In this document: in pieces, positions 31,772-40,435 of the stretch | Layout: each line of letters starts with the position of its first letter | Position numbering within the stretch: the stretch's first letter is position 1 | From: an uncultured Bacteroides sp. | GTDB lineage: Bacteria > Bacteroidota > Bacteroidia > Bacteroidales > Bacteroidaceae | Length of the DNA stretch: 42,232 bases | Reading direction: 5' to 3' | NCBI GenBank assembly: GCA_900553815.1 | Contig: USEY01000025.1 | Span: 1-42,232, forward strand | Position numbers and translations under genes: made by a program | The notes under the pieces: model-generated | Told to the model about the DNA's origin: nothing | The model's input: the letters and a program-made list of their open reading frames with translations, nothing else | The model's database searches: none

Positions 31772-33562
31772 TTAGCGGCCTGCACCGGCTGCCGGCTGAC
31801 CACCAAACAGGAGGTAGTACCAGTAGGTGTCGCCATAGCGCGCCTGCAGAATGGGCTGGGAGTTCTGCTGGGTCATGTAGACACGGGCAAACTCAGTGAC
31901 GGCATTGAGTACCGAGGGCGAAATACTCCAGGGCAGGTTGTTGAAGTTACGGTTGTTCTGTGTCCACACGTAAATCAAAGCCTCTTGATAGCTTCGAGGA
32001 ATATGGTCGTAGCCGGCATCCTTGCCCAAGGGGTAGTATTTCATGAACTTCTCCAGGTTGCGCTGCTGCAAGACGTAGGCCAACAAGTATTCGAAAGCCA
32101 TGCGATTGGCGTGGTTGTGCTGATAGAGCAGGCCCAGCATCATGTCCATCTCGCTGTCGCTGAAAAGGAAGTCCTCGGTATAGCGGAGGCGGCGCAGGCG
32201 TCCCCACTCGGGATGGCTGTTTATCTTGTCTTCGTTGCCCAGATAGGTCATGGTTTCCTCGGCCCAATCACTATAAAAGAGCGTACGGCTGAGGATGCGA
32301 AGATACTTTGCGGCTACTTCGTACTGCCCATTGATGAGGTTTGTCTCGGCCAGCCGTTTGAAGGAACGACCGCTCTTGTTGAAGTTAGGGATAGCTTCCA
32401 TGGCCTCGAAGACATAGCGCTGGGCAGTGTTTATCATTCCCAAATGGTAGTAAGCCTCGGCTGCAGGAAGGGGCGAAGTGAAGTCGCGCTGGAATTGTGG
32501 CAACAGGCCTTCGGTACCGTTCTGATAGAACTGGAACATGCGGTCGCCCAGTTGTCCGGTCATGGCGAGAGAGAGGTTGAGACAGGCGACCTCAAAAGGA
32601 GAGTCGGGCGACTCCTGCTCGGCCAGCCGGATGAGATCGTGCCAACGTTCGGTACGTACCAGATAATCGTAGGTAATGGCACGCTCGCGTTTTGCATTAA
32701 ATCCACCCAGCACTAGCCAGGCACCGCCAACTGCCATCAACAAGATAAATCCGAGCGCCCATGCAGACATCCGTTTCCTGACTGACGGCAATACGCCCAG
32801 CACAAACGGTAGAACCGCAAAAAAGACAGGAGCAACTATCTGAAGGGCTGGTACTATCATGGGGAAGCGATAATAGTCGAGTCCGCACATCAGTCGGTAG
32901 AGCGGGAAAGGTACCCACAGCGAAGCCAGCAACGGACAAAACAGTGCTACCAAGAAAACGATAACGGACAGGAACACGCCCCAGAGACTGCGTCCCTCCT
33001 GTACTCCCCGACGGATTTCGCACAGCATGACCCAGCCCATAAAGACAAAATGGACAGCTCCGGCCACCCAATAGAGCACTGCCAGCGAAAGAATGACCCA
33101 AACCATGCGTAAGCGGGACTTCCAACAAACGCTATATGCCCACGCCACCAGCAATGCAAGCAACAGAGAGACAGGCAGAGCCAACATGCCGTTCTCATCA
33201 CCCAAGAAACGCCATAACAGCAGCGCCGGCAAGAAACTGAACGGATAATAGACATCGGCAGCCCCTTGCATCCGGGCCAGACACCACGTCAACCGCTGCA
33301 AGGCAAGGAACAGCAAGGCCAAGAGCACCGCACCCAGCCAAGAATAGTAAAAGAACTGGGTCAGGAACTCAGCCACGTAATTGGCCAACCCACCCGGTGA
33401 GGCCAGTCGCTCGGTAAAATAAGCGCCATCGAACAGAAACAGCTGCAACTGCTCCTGATAGGCCAAATGAGCCGGATGGAATGCCCACCAAAAGACACAG
33501 ACGGCACAGGCAAACAGAAGTGACAGGGCCGCTTTCCAGTATTTTTTCAACAATGAACTCAT
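31772..33562 (-). CDS. Polytopic membrane protein with C-terminal helical repeats, copy 2 (DUF6057-like)
   Basis: A 596-residue protein. TM1 (about 9-28) is followed by a loop with EQLQLFLFDGAYF, then YVAEFLTQFFYYSW leading into TM2. About eight to ten membrane helices run to residue 315. The C-terminal 275 residues are soluble, helical and TPR-like (YDYLVRTERWHDLIRLAEQES, EAYYHLGMINTAQRYVFEAM, RLAETNLINGQYEVAAKYLRIL). The paralogue at 35040-36503 shares the EQxQLFLF and LTQFFYY motifs and the ending ARYxxTYWYYxxFG. The layout (acidic residue in the first external loop, many helices, periplasmic tail) recalls GT-C glycosyltransferases, but no such assignment is proven. The DUF number is from memory. 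It is coupled to a CxxCH lipoprotein. Confidence 0.65.
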   Translation of the reverse strand: MSSLLKKYWKAALSLLFACAVCVFWWAFHPAHLAYQEQLQLFLFDGAYFTERLASPGGLANYVAEFLTQFFYYSWLGAVLLALLFLALQRLTWCLARMQGAADVYYPFSFLPALLLWRFLGDENGMLALPVSLLLALLVAWAYSVCWKSRLRMVWVILSLAVLYWVAGAVHFVFMGWVMLCEIRRGVQEGRSLWGVFLSVIVFLVALFCPLLASLWVPFPLYRLMCGLDYYRFPMIVPALQIVAPVFFAVLPFVLGVLPSVRKRMSAWALGFILLMAVGGAWLVLGGFNAKRERAITYDYLVRTERWHDLIRLAEQESPDSPFEVACLNLSLAMTGQLGDRMFQFYQNGTEGLLPQFQRDFTSPLPAAEAYYHLGMINTAQRYVFEAMEAIPNFNKSGRSFKRLAETNLINGQYEVAAKYLRILSRTLFYSDWAEETMTYLGNEDKINSHPEWGRLRRLRYTEDFLFSDSEMDMMLGLLYQHNHANRMAFEYLLAYVLQQRNLEKFMKYYPLGKDAGYDHIPRSYQEALIYVWTQNNRNFNNLPWSISPSVLNAVTEFARVYMTQQNSQPILQARYGDTYWYYLLFGGQPAAGAGR

Positions 33563-33571
33563 AATCTATAA

Positions 33572-35035
33572 TTATTTAAAAGGTTCAGCAGATAGGTTCT
33601 TATATAGATTCTCCACATCGACCGCATCGAAAGGTACCGGTTCGGTGGAGAGGTCAGGAATGTTATAGGATTTCAGACTTAAATCGTCCTTCTCTGGGTT
33701 GGACTGGGGAAGGACAAAGGCTTTGTGGTCCACTCCGGCAGAATCAATATAGGCAAAGTAAACACGTCCATACTGCCCGTCGCCGCGCTTGCTGGCAAAA
33801 GCAATCCAACGGCTGTTGGACGACCAGCTGTGATAGGTATCGGAACGGTTGGAGTTGGCTTGCGCCAAGTTACGGGTTTCGCCGGTCTGCAAATCCATGA
33901 GTTGCAAGTCGGTCTCCCGATGCCAGATGGGGAAAGTTCCGTAGTCGGCCACGGTGTAGAGCAGGAAACGGCCGTCGGGCGACGCCTTGGGATGACAAAC
34001 AGAAGCACCGCGAAGACGGGCATTCCAAAGAGTATCAACCCGATTGCCCCACTCGCCACGGGAAGCATCAAAAGCAATGCGACACAGAGAATAGCGCAAC
34101 TGCCGAATGCTGTCGGGCAAAGTTACCCGGGGAGCAGAACAGAAGTACACCCACCAGCCATCGGCAGAAAAGACGGGGAAGGTTTCGAGCGACAGGCTGT
34201 CAGTCACAAGGGGTGACAGAATCATGCGGTTGTTGTCGAAATCGGCAATAGCCAGGTCGGACTTGGTGTCGTAAACCTCCAGTCGCAGATTTCTTTCCGT
34301 ATGAAAAGCGGGAATAATGACGTTGGTAGAGAAAACGCCAAAGCGGCCACTCGGATGGAAGTCGCCATAAACTGCCGCAGAAGGCAAGCCTTCGGCCTGA
34401 ATGGTCAGCTTGCGAAGCCGACCATTGCGGTTCAGCACCGTGCCGCCCTTGGCTCCTCGCAAGTGGAACATGGACAAGCCACCTTTATTCCCGCCGTGCA
34501 CGTGGCAGTTCATACACGACTTGTCAGTCTGGCGGTTATCGGCCAGGATGCGTTCGTCGAAATTCTCCGTGCAACGCTCACATATTTGCAGTTCATTCCA
34601 AACTTCGTAACCGGGTTCTATCAGACGATAGCTGACATACGCATCGAGCGGTTCCTGGGCTACCGTCCAAGTGAACGAGGGATAGCGCAGCCAAGTGCCG
34701 TTGCTACGGGCTGTGACAGTCACCGAAAGAGAATCGCCACGAGACTGACGGAGCAGACTTTGCCATTTTTTCAACGGGAAAATAATTTTTCTCCCATGGG
34801 CACTCTGTGAAATGCTGCCGGCTGGTCCGGTGACTTCCACACTGACGGCATCAACAGCCTCATCTCTCAACAAGAAGTTGAGCGGAGCAATGTTATAGGG
34901 AATGGTAATATCCGCATAGTCAGGATACATAGACAAAGGACTGTCGGCCGGTCGGACATCAGTAGGACGGGGCGCGCAGGCAATCAGCAAGGATGCCAGG
35001 CAGGCGGTCAGCAATATGTAGAGACAGTGTTTCAT
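33572..35035 (-). CDS. CxxCH lipoprotein with TolB/PD40-like propeller, copy 1
   Basis: A 487-residue lipoprotein, paralogue of 30250-31722. The lipobox is LLIAC (Cys20). The N-terminal domain shares the pattern YPDYADITIPYNIAPLNFLLRD. C174-M-N-C177-H178 is followed by HGGNKGGLSMFHLRGAKGG, and the propeller blades include SADGWWVYFCSAP, SPDGRFLLYTVADYG and WSSNSRWIAFASKRGDG. Extra cysteines (C153 and C156 in ICERCTENF) occur just before the CxxCH, in this copy only. It starts 4 bp after the stop of its membrane partner (35040-36503) and is followed after 9 bp by the second membrane copy, so the four genes are one operon. Role unknown; a haem-bearing or redox-sensitive periplasmic lipoprotein is inferred. 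Confidence 0.75.
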   Translation of the reverse strand: MKHCLYILLTACLASLLIACAPRPTDVRPADSPLSMYPDYADITIPYNIAPLNFLLRDEAVDAVSVEVTGPAGSISQSAHGRKIIFPLKKWQSLLRQSRGDSLSVTVTARSNGTWLRYPSFTWTVAQEPLDAYVSYRLIEPGYEVWNELQICERCTENFDERILADNRQTDKSCMNCHVHGGNKGGLSMFHLRGAKGGTVLNRNGRLRKLTIQAEGLPSAAVYGDFHPSGRFGVFSTNVIIPAFHTERNLRLEVYDTKSDLAIADFDNNRMILSPLVTDSLSLETFPVFSADGWWVYFCSAPRVTLPDSIRQLRYSLCRIAFDASRGEWGNRVDTLWNARLRGASVCHPKASPDGRFLLYTVADYGTFPIWHRETDLQLMDLQTGETRNLAQANSNRSDTYHSWSSNSRWIAFASKRGDGQYGRVYFAYIDSAGVDHKAFVLPQSNPEKDDLSLKSYNIPDLSTEPVPFDAVDVENLYKNLSAEPFK

Positions 35036-35039
35036 AGCA

Positions 35040-36503
35040 TCAGTTTTTCATCGTTGCATAGTGAAAATAGAACCAGTAGGTATGACGATAACGGGCTTGC
35101 AAAGCCGTACCATTACCCCCGTTGGCTTCGTACATACGGGTATAGTCCTTGAACTCGGCCAATACCTGCGCGGGTATCTTCCAGTCGGCCTGCTCGGCCA
35201 GCCGCTGGGTGCCGGCCAGATAAATAAGAATGGCTTCGGAATAAAGACGCGCCTGCGGCAAAGCGGCTCCGTATCGCTGATAATCAGTAATGAAAGCATC
35301 AATGTCCTTGTTCAGCAAGTCGAAACACAGCAGGCTGTGCACTGCCATGCTGTTGTCGGGACAGGCTTCTATGAGATGCCGCAATGAAAAGGGGACCGCC
35401 ATGCCAGCCCGAAGCGTATCGGCCACCGGCAGCAGCCGTCGTTTCTCTTCCAGCCACTGCTTGACAGCCTCAGTCTGCCGTCCAGGCATACGGGCTTCGG
35501 CCCAGCGGCGATAGCAAAGGGTATGCTGCAACAGTCGCAGGTATTTCATGGCAGCGGCATCGTCACCGTTCACCAGATTGATTTCGGCCAGCCGTTTCAC
35601 GGCACGGGCACCGGTGCAACGGGGTGAAAATATCATGCCCAAGATAGCAGCATGTTCGGCCATCGTCATGTCGCCCAAAGCAAACCAGACTTCGTTGGCG
35701 GCATAAATGGACAGATAATCGGAAGAAGGTGCGACAGGCAGAAAAAGGCCGTAGGCTGCCGGCTGATAATAATCCATCAATCCATCGGGCAGACGTCCTT
35801 GCTTCAGGTTCAGCAGATTATAATAGTATGTGGCAAATGAGGATTTCCGGTCGTCGGCAGCCAGCAGACGACGCACACGGTCGGTGCGGCCAAAGTACAT
35901 CTCACAGTCCAAGGCCAATTTGTATTCCCGGTCGAGATTTGGCACACCATACCACTTGGACGAACCATCGGCACAGCCAAACAGATAATAGCCACCCGCC
36001 AAAACCAAAACACTCAACGGTATGCCAACCTTCAGCGAGCGCCGCAGCAGATTGCGACACAACAACAGGGCAAGACCAAGGCCAATAAGTGAAAGTGTAC
36101 CCGACAGGGGATAATCCAAACCGCACTGCCGACCAGCCTCCCACAAGACAGCCAGCACGGCAGGAATCCAGGTCCACCGCCCCAGCCAGGGAGACAACAG
36201 ACGGTAGACAACCACTCCCCACCCCATCAGCAGGACAGACAAAAGAAGCGGTCCGCCGCCCTCATAATAAAAAAATTGTGTAAGGAAGTCGCCCGACAAA
36301 CGTGACAAGGCAGCCGGATACCTGAAGTATTCGGCAAGGCTATCGACAGCAAACAGGAAGAGTTGTGTCTGCTCGCGGTGAAACAAATGATAGGGCAAAA
36401 CCCGGAAGAAGAACAGGAACAGCAATCCGGTGCCAGCCAATATCGCTACCCAAGGACCATATGTCTTACTTGAGACTTTCATCCAGCTGTTTCTTTTGTT
36501 CAT
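35040..36503 (-). CDS. Polytopic membrane protein with C-terminal helical repeats, copy 1 (DUF6057-like)
   Basis: A 487-residue paralogue of the protein at 31772-33562, about 110 residues shorter because it has fewer membrane helices. TM1 (about 15-35) leads to HREQTQLFLFAVDSLAEYF and then LSGDFLTQFFYYEGGG. Four to six further helices follow to about residue 180. The tail has helical repeats (KLALDCEMYFGRTDRVRRLL, MTMAEHAAILGMIFSPRC, RLAEINLVNGDDAAAMKYLRLL) and ends in ALQARYRHTYWFYFHYATMKN. An in-frame ATG at 36485 is a possible alternative start. The start overlaps the end of the DUF4369-like gene by 38 bp (20 bp with the alternative). Function unknown. The shared first-loop motif suggests that the same substrate class is handled by both copies. 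Confidence 0.65.
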   Translation of the reverse strand: MNKRNSWMKVSSKTYGPWVAILAGTGLLFLFFFRVLPYHLFHREQTQLFLFAVDSLAEYFRYPAALSRLSGDFLTQFFYYEGGGPLLLSVLLMGWGVVVYRLLSPWLGRWTWIPAVLAVLWEAGRQCGLDYPLSGTLSLIGLGLALLLCRNLLRRSLKVGIPLSVLVLAGGYYLFGCADGSSKWYGVPNLDREYKLALDCEMYFGRTDRVRRLLAADDRKSSFATYYYNLLNLKQGRLPDGLMDYYQPAAYGLFLPVAPSSDYLSIYAANEVWFALGDMTMAEHAAILGMIFSPRCTGARAVKRLAEINLVNGDDAAAMKYLRLLQHTLCYRRWAEARMPGRQTEAVKQWLEEKRRLLPVADTLRAGMAVPFSLRHLIEACPDNSMAVHSLLCFDLLNKDIDAFITDYQRYGAALPQARLYSEAILIYLAGTQRLAEQADWKIPAQVLAEFKDYTRMYEANGGNGTALQARYRHTYWFYFHYATMKN

Positions 36504-37092
36504 CGGTCAGGACAGGACGCAACATTTTCTGCATGAACTGCCCCAGGGTATTATTGCCTTGCTGACAAAGGAAATGGAAATTATAAGTGCGTTCCTCATT
36601 ACTCAAGTCTTTCAGCCGCTGCACCAATAACAGTGAGTCAGTACCGACAGAAGCCTTCAGTTCGCGCCGCAACTGTCCATAAGCGGCCAGTTTTTTCTCG
36701 CGCATCTCCTTCCACTCCTGCAAGGCATTATTCTGAGGAGTACCCGTCACAGAACCTATGGAATCAGCCTTAACTGTTATCTGACCCGGCTCAGTCACTA
36801 CCAGTAATTCCTGAATTTTCAACCGCAAAATCGGACGCAAGCGCAGTACACGCATCTCCTCGCCACTGCCCGTAAACGTGAAAGAGGCGTTGGAAATCTT
36901 CACGGAATCAATGCGTCCGCGTGCATTTTCCATCGGAGTCAGATACATCCACTCTCCATCATACTGTTCAGACGGCAAAGCTCCCGTTATAGTATAGTCA
37001 TGACTATGATCCTTACATCCAGCCAACAGGAAAAGGCACAACAACCAGAAATATTCAAGACGAAAATTACACATATTACAATTTCTTATCAA
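36466..37092 (-). CDS. DUF4369-like lipoprotein
   Basis: A 208-residue lipoprotein with the lipobox LLAGC (Cys26 from the first ATG, Cys20 from the ATG at 37074). The N-terminal beta domain YTITGALPSEQYDGEWMYL, followed by RIDSVKISNASFTFTG and later LLVVTEPGQITVKADSIGSVTGTPQNNALQEW, is the DUF4369 pattern normally found in front of a thioredoxin/TlpA domain. Here the thioredoxin domain is absent and the protein ends in a charged helix (about 130-208). It is the first gene of the operon that continues with the two membrane/lipoprotein pairs. Its stop lies inside the start of the next gene, so translation is coupled. TACCTTTG on the minus strand (37141-37134) is its promoter box. Confidence 0.75.
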   Translation of the reverse strand: MIRNCNMCNFRLEYFWLLCLFLLAGCKDHSHDYTITGALPSEQYDGEWMYLTPMENARGRIDSVKISNASFTFTGSGEEMRVLRLRPILRLKIQELLVVTEPGQITVKADSIGSVTGTPQNNALQEWKEMREKKLAAYGQLRRELKASVGTDSLLLVQRLKDLSNEERTYNFHFLCQQGNNTLGQFMQKMLRPVLTDEQKKQLDESLK

Positions 37093-37666
37093 ATAAGACA
37101 GAATATTACATGCTACTAAACAAGGTTACACCACAAAGGTAGCATAAATCTATAACAAACGATAAAAAACTCCTAACCAAATATCCCAATAACCGCATCG
37201 GACGCTCACAGAGAGAAAGACAAAAAGCTACAACATCGCAATCATCCGAAATCCACCGTGTCTTTTCCCCCTGAATTATAACCTTTGCTACCCAAAAGTC
37301 ATGTCCGACTAAACGTCAGCATGTAAGGCTGGCTATTTTTTCCCAGTTAGGAAAAAATTATTCCCCAGTTAGGGAAAAAAATATTCTTAAAAAGTATCTT
37401 CCGTCATCGGCACACTTTCTGATTTGCTTGCCTCTCCAAAGCAGATGTCTAAGCCAGGCGACACGTTGGTCAAACACAGGACTTGGACTTGCAATTCTTC
37501 ATATGCCGGTTATATTTCCAAACCTTCATTCAAGTTAAACATGGCTTTTTAAAGTCCAAAGGTCGGGATTACGGATAAGAGGAAAAACACGGCGGATTTC
37601 GAATGGGTGCACAACATCAAAGTCGAAGTACAAGCCAACGCGAACAAAAGCGAAATATGGCAGGAC
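37093..37666. other. Intergenic gap: promoter for the lipoprotein operon, A/T-rich direct repeats, otherwise nothing clear
   Basis: TACCTTTG on the minus strand (37141-37134) serves the DUF4369-like gene. At about 37338-37382 two near-identical copies of CCAGTTAGG followed by an A-run stand in tandem. A short frame at 37607-37813 has no recognisable product and overlaps the terminator of the Sus operon. No RNA gene is visible. Confidence 0.5.
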
Positions 37667-37758
37667 ATAAAAAAGGAGTCAGGAAACCAAGCTTTTCTGA
37701 ATTCCTACCTGACAAATAAATCTTCATCGGGCAGATTTAAGCTTACAATCCTGACTCC
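37667..37758 (-). terminator. Terminator-like hairpin at the end of the Sus operon
   Basis: On the minus strand GGAGTCAGGA (37758-37749) pairs perfectly with TCCTGACTCC (37684-37675), immediately followed by TTTTTTAT. A second inner pair, AAGCTT, strengthens the stem. The loop is long (64 nt), which is unusual for an intrinsic terminator. Confidence 0.5.
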
Positions 37759-37799
37759 CGCTCATTCAGCACAGGTTCATTGCGTGAACCCGACTTGTA

Positions 37800-38630
37800 T
37801 TACTGTTTCTTGAAATTCCAGAACCAGGCAGTGCCACCTTCGCTTGCTCCCGCTTCGGGTGCACAGAGGCGCAGATGTTCACCATCCATCTGAAGGATAT
37901 GATACTCATACTGGCGAGCATTACCGGCATTAGGTTGTACACCAAGCAATGGAATTGTACCGGAGAAGGTAAGTGTACCCTGATCCCAGCCTTCCTTTGC
38001 AATAGCCGACAAGTCCCAAGAAATTGTACCGCTTTCGCCACGAGAAGTATCCACCTTCTTACCTGCCAGTGTGAACGTCATCCAACCATCCAATCCATCT
38101 TGTGGGAGATCTTTTCCTTCGCACTGTCCGTCAATCTCAGCAGCACTTACAATCCACCAGCCGGGACCTGAATTTGACATGTAACCTCCATTACCCCAAA
38201 CTCCATCTGTAGCTTCGGTATCCCATACCCAAGTCTGGCTAAGATACTCATCTCCAAACAAGAATTTGTAGACCTCAGGCACATCCACATATTCAGTAAT
38301 AGTGCAAGCCTGTGAGAAAGAAGTCATCGAACCGTCCTGGTTGATGGCACGTACCGTAATCGAAGTCAAAGGCGGAACGCCAACGAAAGAACCGGAAGTA
38401 CCAGAAGAGAGGATACTGCCATCCTGGTCCAATATCTGTACGTACGTTGCCGGACTGGTTGAATAAGTAAACTTGTTCTGATTGGGTACTGTCTGCTGCA
38501 AAGTTACGGTACTCTGCAACTGTTCTTCGGTCATACTGGCAGCTGCCGACGGCCCTTCAATCGTCGTCGGGTCGCACGATGCAAGCAAAGCGCCTATGGC
38601 CAGCATTGCTATATATTTTACATTCTTCAT
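37800..38630 (-). CDS. SusE-like surface glycan-binding lipoprotein
   Basis: A 276-residue lipoprotein with lipobox LLASC (Cys19) followed by DPTTIEGP, acidic as expected for surface export in Bacteroides. Residues about 35-115 look like an Ig/SusE-type beta domain (FTYSTSPATYVQILDQDGS, SITVRAINQDGSM). Residues about 120-276 form a second beta domain rich in aromatic residues (TWVWDTEATDGVWGNGGYM, GPGWWIV, AWFWNF) suited to carbohydrate stacking. It is the third gene after SusC and SusD, with a 32-bp gap, the usual place for SusE/F-type binding proteins. The glycan cannot be read from sequence. Confidence 0.8.
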   Translation of the reverse strand: MKNVKYIAMLAIGALLASCDPTTIEGPSAAASMTEEQLQSTVTLQQTVPNQNKFTYSTSPATYVQILDQDGSILSSGTSGSFVGVPPLTSITVRAINQDGSMTSFSQACTITEYVDVPEVYKFLFGDEYLSQTWVWDTEATDGVWGNGGYMSNSGPGWWIVSAAEIDGQCEGKDLPQDGLDGWMTFTLAGKKVDTSRGESGTISWDLSAIAKEGWDQGTLTFSGTIPLLGVQPNAGNARQYEYHILQMDGEHLRLCAPEAGASEGGTAWFWNFKKQ

Positions 38631-38662
38631 AATACTACTTATTTTAATAAATTACTTGAAAC

Positions 38663-40423
38663 TTATCTGGGCCATCCGCCATATTCACTGGAAGCTATAC
38701 CCCAACCTGCATTCTGGGTATATTTGTATTGTTCTCCCGCTTGGGCAGACAATGCAATCTGGTCATCAGGCAATGGGGCAAATCCCTTCGTAGCTTCATA
38801 ACGAGCACCATATCCGCCATTAATACCAGTTACATTATTGGTACCAGGAACTCCAGAAAGATAGATATTGACATTGTTCTGTTTGTCGAGCGCAGCTTTA
38901 GCATAATCTACACCGTAACGACGAATATCATTCCAACGAATGCCCTCGAAAGCAAGCTCCCAGCGCCGTTCATTACGCAGTGCTTCTACCGAATAAGCCA
39001 CAGGCTCCAATCCGGCACGGGCACGTACGCGGTTCATACCATCAGCCGTACCCGTCAGCTCTGACTGCATCAGTAAGACTTCTGCAAAACGTATCAATAC
39101 CATATCTTCAATACTATTCAGCTGGAAGTTGTCTTCATTACCCGACGACCAGGTAAGACTCGGGTCCATTGCATTCATAAAGGAAGCCCAGAAAGAAACG
39201 CCGTCATCCTTACGCGCTACAACTGGAGCAATCTTCTTGGCAAAATAATCAGTTTCCTGAGCGTAATCATTCCATCCGGCAGCTCCATACTGATAATTGG
39301 GGAAGTTCTTCACATTCTGTATGGAAGCGTCGCGACGGATATCATTCGGTTCGGCAGCAACCCAGTCATTGTAAAGATTAGGAGCTACAGGACCAGCACC
39401 CCATCCCTGACCAAAGGGGAAGGTAGCCGCAGCATCCTGTCCGCCACGCACTCCGAAGTGAAGTGCATACTGGTTGGAGTAACCGATAGTTGTTGCCCAT
39501 TCAGGCTGAGTATTAAACTTAATCATGAACATAGCCTCCGGATTAGTGGCATAATCGTCAGATACCCACTTAAGACCCTTCCCTTTATAAGGAGACAATT
39601 CGTCTTCAACCGTACAACGATTGGTATAAGACCAAAGATTATAATAATTGGGGACAAGAGAATAACCTGAATTCTGAACACAATCGTTAATCTGTTGTGT
39701 CACGTAATCCTTCGTAATTTCCGAACCATCAGGACAAGACACTGTATCATCATTGTAGAATCCTGAGTAGAACAGGTAAGCACGACCTAACAAAGCTTGG
39801 GCACAATATTTATCTACATGGCCACTTCCCATCTGTGCCTTGGCCGGCATAATTTCAATGGCATCACGCAAGTCTTGCAAGATTTGTCCCCACAAAGGTT
39901 CACCTGAAATCTGAGGCAACGTGGGATCGGCAACCGATTTGACAGGACATGGGATATTGCCAAACATGGAAGCCAGTTCATAATAATAGTATGCACGAAG
40001 GAAGTAAGCCTCACCTTTATACTGCCGCAAAGTTTCCTCGGGCACGCCTTCACAATTATCAAGCGTCTCAAGTGCCGTATTAGCACGGAAAATTCCTTTG
40101 TAACGGTCCTGATAGAACTGTGTGTACATGGAATTTCCAAAATTCATTATCAAGTCAACTGACTGCATCAACTGGTCGTTGAAACCTCCGCCACCCAGTC
40201 GGTCGTCAGAAGCCAGTTCTGAATAATAGAAGAATGTAAACTGCGGATTAGCGTTGGCTACATTCAAGTTATTGTAAATTCCGGTAATTATCTGCTCAGC
40301 ATCGGTAGCCGTCTGTGGATAATTGCCCGTATTCTTCTGAGTATAATTTTCTGTGTCCAGAAAATCCTCGCAAGAAGCAAGCATCATGGCTGCCGCCATG
40401 CCTAAATATAATATCTTTTTCAT
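38663..40423 (-). CDS. SusD/RagB family nutrient-binding lipoprotein
   Basis: A 586-residue lipoprotein with lipobox MLASC (Cys18) and the family start CEDFLDTENYTQKNTGNYP. The SusD helical core with four TPR-like pairs is visible (AYYYYELASMFGNIPCPVKS, ALLGRAYLFYSGFY), as is the C-terminal signature (NERRWELAFEGIRWNDIRRYG). These proteins cap the SusC barrel and deliver oligosaccharides at the cell surface. It follows SusC after 12 bp and precedes the SusE-like gene by 32 bp. Length is normal. No sulfatase or glycosidase of the locus lies in the window. Confidence 0.95.
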   Translation of the reverse strand: MKKILYLGMAAAMMLASCEDFLDTENYTQKNTGNYPQTATDAEQIITGIYNNLNVANANPQFTFFYYSELASDDRLGGGGFNDQLMQSVDLIMNFGNSMYTQFYQDRYKGIFRANTALETLDNCEGVPEETLRQYKGEAYFLRAYYYYELASMFGNIPCPVKSVADPTLPQISGEPLWGQILQDLRDAIEIMPAKAQMGSGHVDKYCAQALLGRAYLFYSGFYNDDTVSCPDGSEITKDYVTQQINDCVQNSGYSLVPNYYNLWSYTNRCTVEDELSPYKGKGLKWVSDDYATNPEAMFMIKFNTQPEWATTIGYSNQYALHFGVRGGQDAAATFPFGQGWGAGPVAPNLYNDWVAAEPNDIRRDASIQNVKNFPNYQYGAAGWNDYAQETDYFAKKIAPVVARKDDGVSFWASFMNAMDPSLTWSSGNEDNFQLNSIEDMVLIRFAEVLLMQSELTGTADGMNRVRARAGLEPVAYSVEALRNERRWELAFEGIRWNDIRRYGVDYAKAALDKQNNVNIYLSGVPGTNNVTGINGGYGARYEATKGFAPLPDDQIALSAQAGEQYKYTQNAGWGIASSEYGGWPR

Positions 40424-40435
40424 ATTGCTTTCTAT

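Noticed and set aside
37607..37813. 68-codon frame in the gap after the SusE-like gene
   Set aside because: It starts with GTG, has no recognisable product, overlaps the hairpin terminator of the Sus operon and runs into the end of the SusE-like gene.
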